From NCBI RefSeq assembly GCF_963678635.1, contig NC_087069.1, positions 52,648,938 to 52,712,937 of the forward strand: a stretch of DNA of 64,000 nucleotides, in the 5' to 3' direction. Positions 58,271 to 64,000 of the stretch are shown here, piece by piece. Within the stretch, counting starts at the first letter, position 1. Each line of letters opens with the position of its first letter. A program made the translations under genes and the position numbers. The notes below the pieces were generated by a model. The model was not told the origin of the DNA and did not search any database. It saw only the letters and a program-made list of their open reading frames with translations. This DNA comes from Symsagittifera roscoffensis (taxonomy: Eukaryota > Xenacoelomorpha > Acoela > Convolutidae).

Positions 58271-60342
58271 TATGACCTCGTTTTGAGTGTAAACAGTCAT
58301 TCCAGATCATCAAAAACCTAAACAATTGGCACAGAATTAAGCAATTTAATTGATATGGTAATGTCACAGCAGGAAAAATTGACTAGAGCACTGATAAAGG
58401 TTTGGCTTAAGAAATTTCAAAGCGGGAACACTTATAATTAGGGCACTTTGGTAAGATGTAATATCTTCCGACGACTTTACTGATATAGATGAGTGATTGA
58501 CAATTGCAATAAAGCAGATTTCTTAAAAAATAGTTCAAAACTAATTTAGTATTATTAAAGTGAGATTCTCAGATTTTGAACCATAATTGACTGATGACTG
58601 AACTTATTGATTCCTTCTGATAAAAAAATTTTAAAGTAAAAATGAAAATCACAACAATTTTCACCACAAACAACAGAGAATTTGTTACAAGAAAAATTTC
58701 AATCGCATATAAATTTGCGTTGTACCACAGCCTCAGATTTAAAAATCGGCACATTTGTGCTAAAACTAGATTTGTCCATACATAGAAAAAGAGCTTAGAA
58801 AAACAACCACTATCAAAATGGCCGTACCAGGCTATCAAAAAAAGCAACTGACGTCATATAGAAATTTTGATGAAAAAGAAGTAATGAAACAACATAGAAC
58901 TAATCTTTTGCCAAATCACCTTATAGAATATGCTCTCCGATAATTGGGTCAGTTAAGCTCAATTACAAGGCTTCACGTTCTTAATTCAGCGTCGCTTACA
59001 AATAACACAAACCCCCTAAAACATACAACAAAAATAGAACAAACGAAAGAAAAAAAATACAAAAAACACGAACAACCTAAATCAACCCAACATAACCATC
59101 GAAAAAAGTCTTAAGCTACAACAAGAAACACTACTACCAGAATTAGAAAAAAAATCACCATATTGCCAATCTTCTAGACTCCGGCATCAACCTAGAAAAA
59201 AAATCAAGTTTTTATTCCACAATCAAAAAGTTGACATGGTAGAATTACTTGATCAATCTGAAGGAAAAAAACCTGTCTTTGAAAACTTGATACACTTGAA
59301 GAAAACGAAAACTAAATGTTGCATCTAAATGTTTCATCTCGCAAACTTCATTTCTTTAACTCTTTTAATCACAACGCTCTTTTCTTTCACGACAAATCAT
59401 TTGTGGCCAGCATTCAAAGGAAAGATAGTTTTTTAATTCCAAGCAAACTTATAATTTTATTTCAAAAACTTGCAGGTCCAAAACAACTGAAAACTTTTTT
59501 TTGAGAACTGAAAAAAAATCATCTCATAGTTACATCCCTTCTCGACACTCCTGAACAAAATGAACAAAACGAGATATATAAATACGCATTTTGCCAAAAA
59601 GAAGTGAAACAAATTTGTCTAAAATGAGAATATATCAACGTTTTTTAAGCTAAAGCATATTTCAGAAAAAGTTCTGTTTATTCATAAAAGAAAAACAAGA
59701 AATATCAACTTAATGTCAAAACCTCGCCCATGCTCACTACTGAATCAGTTGCAACAAATCTGAATCAATTTCTTTCTTTTTTCAAACAGTTTTTTGAAAC
59801 TTTTCTACAACTTTTCGTTTTCGTTTTTACACACATATTTGAATTCTTATTAAAACATTTTTAACTTTTTATAAACATTTTTCAGGTTTTTGTCCCTTTT
59901 TTAAATTAAAACTGTCCCTTTCCCAAGTCAATTACCACTTTCTAACCAGGTAGGATGAATTTTAATCTTAATTAACTCCCACTCCAACTTTAGGAAACAT
60001 TTTTAACAAAAAAGAAATTCGAACACTTGTCACAACCTTTTTAAATCTAGTAAAAAACTTAATCTTAACTTTTTTAAATGACCAAAAGGAGCAATAACTG
60101 TTTTACTAGAAGGTACAGTACTAATATTCTTTTTTTGAAGAACTTCATCAAGCAAAATTTGCTTCTTAAGTCCAGCGAGAAAAAAAATTCCAAAGTCAAA
60201 ACTTGTGATCACAACGCCAGCGCAACCCAAATTACGACTCAAGTAATACCTTAACTGAAGGATAAACTAATTTTTAACAAACATCTACTCTAATGACAAA
60301 AAAAACACCTGATCGACAAATAGTTCGTCCAAGATGAATTAA
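58271..60342. other. AT-rich stretch, becoming A/C-rich on the plus strand
   Basis: No gene supported in 58.3-60.3 kb. From ~58.95 kb the plus strand becomes rich in A and C with few G, a bias that persists to ~63.7 kb. A 92-codon minus frame at 58569-58847 is hydrophobic but without motif. Confidence 0.4.
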
Positions 60343-63247
60343 AAGTTTTACATCAGCAAGAGTCAGTCCCAGTATGAGGTCACCAACAGAACCATTAACT
60401 TCCTCAACGCAGTCATCAGGAGCTATATCAAAATTTCCGACCCTTTCAACCCGAAATACACCAGATTACCATTACTAGCCCGGCATCAGCCCAACCGAGA
60501 GATAATCCAGTCTATCTCCCAAAACCTTCATAGTTTGTCCCATATTGAGCACCCTATCATTCTCCACCAAATTCAGTTAACGACCCATCTGAAACTCCAC
60601 CAAAAAGCAACCTCATTAGAAAATTTCTATCTTCTACACCTTCAACACCAAACATACCACAGTTCAATACGTTAATACCAATGACACCACAAATTTTGAA
60701 TAAGAGATATCAAGAACTAAATGGGTCATTTTTATAGCACATACCCTAAAAGTTAGACAACACTCAGACAGCACTTGACTTCACTCAGGTAGCACCTTGA
60801 GTTGCACTATACAATGTTTACACGACAAACCCGATTTTCTCCAAGATATCCAAAACAGTAAACTACAACTATTGGCTCAACGAAGTTTGTTCTTAAAACT
60901 TGAGATAACAATCAAAATAACAAATCATACACATGTTCTTTTTCCACTATATCCGGACATAAAAGTACAATCTCCAAATCTCCATTTATCTGCACCAATT
61001 TTTCACATAAATATGCCAGATTTACCCAGAAATCAACTGGCTATCTGTCTTTCTTTAAGCCCTCTCAGATTTATCAAATACAAGAATCTTTTAATAGTTA
61101 TAGTACCTAAAAAACTTCATCTCCTAGCAAAAGTAAAACCATTGCCTCGTGATAATCCCTCGCCACATACAAAACTACACGATCATTTAGTATTATATTT
61201 AGTATTACACTATCATTGCGAAGGCAACCAACAAAACACTAAATAAATAAAATATAAATCAGGTTACGCAATCTGAATCAGAACCATAGGAAAAAAAAAC
61301 CACATTTGTAATTGCAACATTATATTCAAAAGCTCGCGCTACAATACTTCTAGGCTGGAAATTTACCGGAAATTTTTCTAATAGGAGAGTTAGTTGCTCA
61401 CACTATCAATCTGGAAAACTTGGGAAACCTTAGAAAAAAAGTTATTATGAAAATTCATTAAATTTTCACATTTTTCAAGACTCAAATCGATAACAATCTC
61501 TGAAACATAGTCTGGTTCACACCCGACTAGATGACCTTCATCCTCGCCATGGTGCTCAAGGACAAGTCGTCTATGATCTTCATGACAAAAGTGGATATCT
61601 CACAATTGAATCCATCGAACTGTAAAGGCAGCACTAAATCAAAGGATTTCAAGTAAAAAGGGTTCTTGATTGGAAAATACACCCAAAAAAGTTCAACCCA
61701 CACTAGATTTAAAAGATTACGCAACAAAATATCAAAGCATTCACTTACCATGTGAAAAGATCAAGGTTATAGAAACGATACCCTAATATCAAGAATATCC
61801 AAGAATAAGAAAATCAGAAAAGAATTCCTAAAGAAACATTCCAGGGATGAAAACAAATTATAATGTTTTCAGGTGCAATAAATTCAGTACACGCAGTTAA
61901 ATAGACAAAACCACTAACCAAACACAATATTCAAATTTTTTTATCAGAGTATGAAAACGGATTTCATACGAAAACAGGAAAACTAATTGTTCATCAAGCC
62001 GCAACAAATAGAAAATGCGACAATGAAAAGTGTGATATAACTGTTACTTTAACCAAAAAGAATAACCAACAGACAGGGGAAAACTCTTCTCTGGAATCCT
62101 TGATAGCAGACGCCTGCAAGAACAATCACTAATGAAGCACGCATATTTTGGATCAATACACAGTAACATACACACATATATAAAGCTTGACTACAAGATT
62201 AACAGAACTTTTGAAGAAATATCACTTTGAGAACATGAAACACTCCATCACTTCTGCGAGCTCGAACAAAAAAAAACACTACAGCAATTAGCATAGGCCT
62301 TATCATAAATCCCTAGTGCAGGATGTGTTCTCTCCGGAAACGCTCAAAATTTATAAAACAACCTTTGGTACGAAATTAGTATAAGCGTTATATATTTTTC
62401 CAGATAAACGCTGCTCAAAGATTAGCCTTTTTCCTGAAAAACAAAACTCGTTTTGTAGACCGACTTTCACGACGAATTTGTTTATGGAATAACGCCGTCA
62501 AATATGGATCAAAAATAGCCCCAACGTGGTACAACTAAACCACAAAGAAGATAAAGAATTATCTCACCATACACTATCGTACACCAATGCTGAATGCTTT
62601 CGTGCAAAAGCCCGACACCTAAATATTGACGTAAAATCAATGAAAATTTACGGGAAGTCAGATATACAAATCATAGCAGAAGATAACAATTTTGAGAACT
62701 TCGCACCAAAATGGATACAATTCAACGACAAATTTTAGATCGAAACTTAAGATAAATTGACGAAACTTCAGGATTCTCAGATGTTTACGCAAAATTTTTT
62801 AGTCGATGTTCAAAGATATTAAGGACTATATCTACCTAAGCGGATAAAATTATCAACCTTAAGCTTTCAATCCTCAAACGCCAATTCTCTGTCACATCAA
62901 TCAAAATCAAGGACCTCATCTCCTCTCCCCTACCAAAATTGCATTCCATTTTTTCCATCTATTTTGTCAAATTCATCCCACATGCAATCTGCGAATCCAA
63001 ACAAACTGCTTTTAACACTCGAATTTTTTTAAAAAAAACTACGCATTGCCACTCCAGGCAGATTCCCGGCCATGCTCTACTACAAACTTTTGGCTACCAC
63101 CTTTACCCTCATTCTCTTCCAGTTCCGGTAATCATCCTCTCATCTAACTCATCCTATGCAGATGCTACCTTCATTCTTTCACCAATTTCGAGCCATATTG
63201 ACGACACTCCTAATTATGTAATCGACAATCAGCTTGACACGATTTGA
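60343..63247 (+). pseudogene. Decayed plus-strand coding block, possibly an old retroelement
   Basis: Several long plus-strand frames are open but disconnected: 60343-60675 (110 codons, no ATG), 60797-61246 (149), 61950-62132 (60, after the acceptor-like TTTTTTTATCAG; contains KLIVHQAATNRKCDNEKCD), 62526-62738 (70; AECFRAKARHLNIDV, KSDIQIIAEDNNFENFAP) and 62840-63247 (135). Alternative frames in 60.36-60.72 kb read as Pro/Ser/Thr-rich protein (SPTEPLTSSTQSS; FLSSTPSTPNIPQ). At ~62230-62280 is ETLHHFCELEQKKTLQQL, faintly like the C-terminal Cys/His region of LINE proteins. A-rich plus strands are typical of retroelements. No RT motif was found, so the identity is open. Confidence 0.35.
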
Positions 63248-64000
63248 ATAACTTTAAGTAACATTAGCAGCTATAACACAATAATAAAACTCCACTCACT
63301 ATAGAACAGTTAAGCCAATCCGCCTCCCCCTCTGATACATCTTCCATTCGCCCCAACCCGAGGTCAACGTTTGGTCATGAAACAAAAATATCCATTTATT
63401 CCTCATAGATACCTAGTCAACCTCTCTTCCACGTAACGAAATCACCGAAGTAATCATGACAGACACATTAATACACTTGAAAACATACTAGAACCCATCC
63501 CAGTTTTCCCAAAAAGCTAATAAGAAGGAACCACAAAACCGAAAAGATATTTATGTAGATGAAATATCTATAGTACCCAAACGCTCTCAGAGCATACTAC
63601 TCAGAAAGTCAAATGCTTAACAGCTATCCACCAGGATACTTATGCAATTCAAATAAAGGATTTTACTAACGTTGGTTTGTCACAGTTACTCAACGCTACC
63701 TTGCACGCAAGTCCAATCAATTCGCTATACCCTACTGCGATCAGTCTATTGATACATGGAAGATTCACCATACAACACCGCCCCTCGCGTATTTTCATAA
63801 CTAACAGAAAATTTTTTTTTTATATTAAACAGTTTTTTTTTCTATTTAGTGTTAATTTTCTGCTTGGTTTGAAAAAAAGATCTGGCGTTAAAAATTTTGT
63901 AGGCATATTAGACAGTCGTAGTAAGAGATGCCAGCTAGACAAAGTTTTTTATAGAAACAAATCCTGGAAAAGCAAAAAAAAATGAAAAAAAAAATTTCAA
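63248..64000. other. Window end, no supported gene
   Basis: A 102-codon frame at 63677-63985 runs close to the window edge; its first half (LLNATLHASPINSLYPTAIS) has some coding character, the second is AT-driven. It may belong to the decayed block to the left. Confidence 0.3.

Overview
The window is AT-rich, gene-poor nuclear DNA from a eukaryote, most likely an invertebrate animal. The reasons are GT-AG-flanked short exons, a Ty3/Gypsy LTR retrotransposon with Mag-clade-like features, a hAT-type MITE with an 8-bp target duplication, satellites, microsatellites and a 200-N scaffold gap. No bacterial operon, rRNA, tRNA or CRISPR array was recognised. I cannot name the species.

0-11.7 kb: isolated candidate exons (515-637, 4713-5474, 9495-10317, all +), a 1.3-kb inverted-repeat element (2652-3948), a 420-bp hAT MITE (8699-9118) and a palindromic MITE (10362-11286). 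11.8-18.9 kb: a full-length 7,036-bp Gypsy element with 364-bp LTRs, a 5-bp target duplication, a polypurine tract, gag-protease, RT, RNase H, integrase and a third ORF. Its coding frames are broken. It appears to sit inside an intron of a small minus-strand gene (exons 18969-19142 and 11462-11713).

19.4-32.5 kb: a very large inverted repeat. The left arm (19481-24872) and right arm (26714-32511) flank a 1.6-kb unique spacer plus the gap. Both outer arm ends carry diverged copies of the same unrecognised coding block. Both arms contain ACAT-rich DNA and ~600-bp repeats in different copy number. 33.8-36.9 kb: a 51-bp tandem repeat, a TA microsatellite, candidate small exons and a one-armed copy of the 2.7-kb-region element.

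38-46.3 kb: two copies of a ~1.1-kb flank, each followed by a CpG-rich 29-bp satellite, then a 21-bp satellite and a region where the satellite inverts. The many long ORFs there are products of the repeat period, not genes. 46.9-49.9 kb: a decayed minus-strand coding region split by a second copy of the palindromic MITE. 50.4-54.9 kb: a candidate exon, a 1.3-kb terminal coding exon (434+ codons) with a Ser/Cys repeat, and a tandem duplicate of its 3' end that is a pseudogene. 55.6-58.3 kb: a 1,295-bp tandem duplication of ~1.2-kb units, each with an identical 57-codon ORF. 58.9-63.9 kb: an A/C-rich plus strand with several open but disconnected frames, probably an old decayed coding element.

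The layout is that of a repeat-dominated chromosomal region in which a few genes are interrupted, duplicated and inverted by mobile DNA. All homology calls come from reading the sequence by eye; no search was run.
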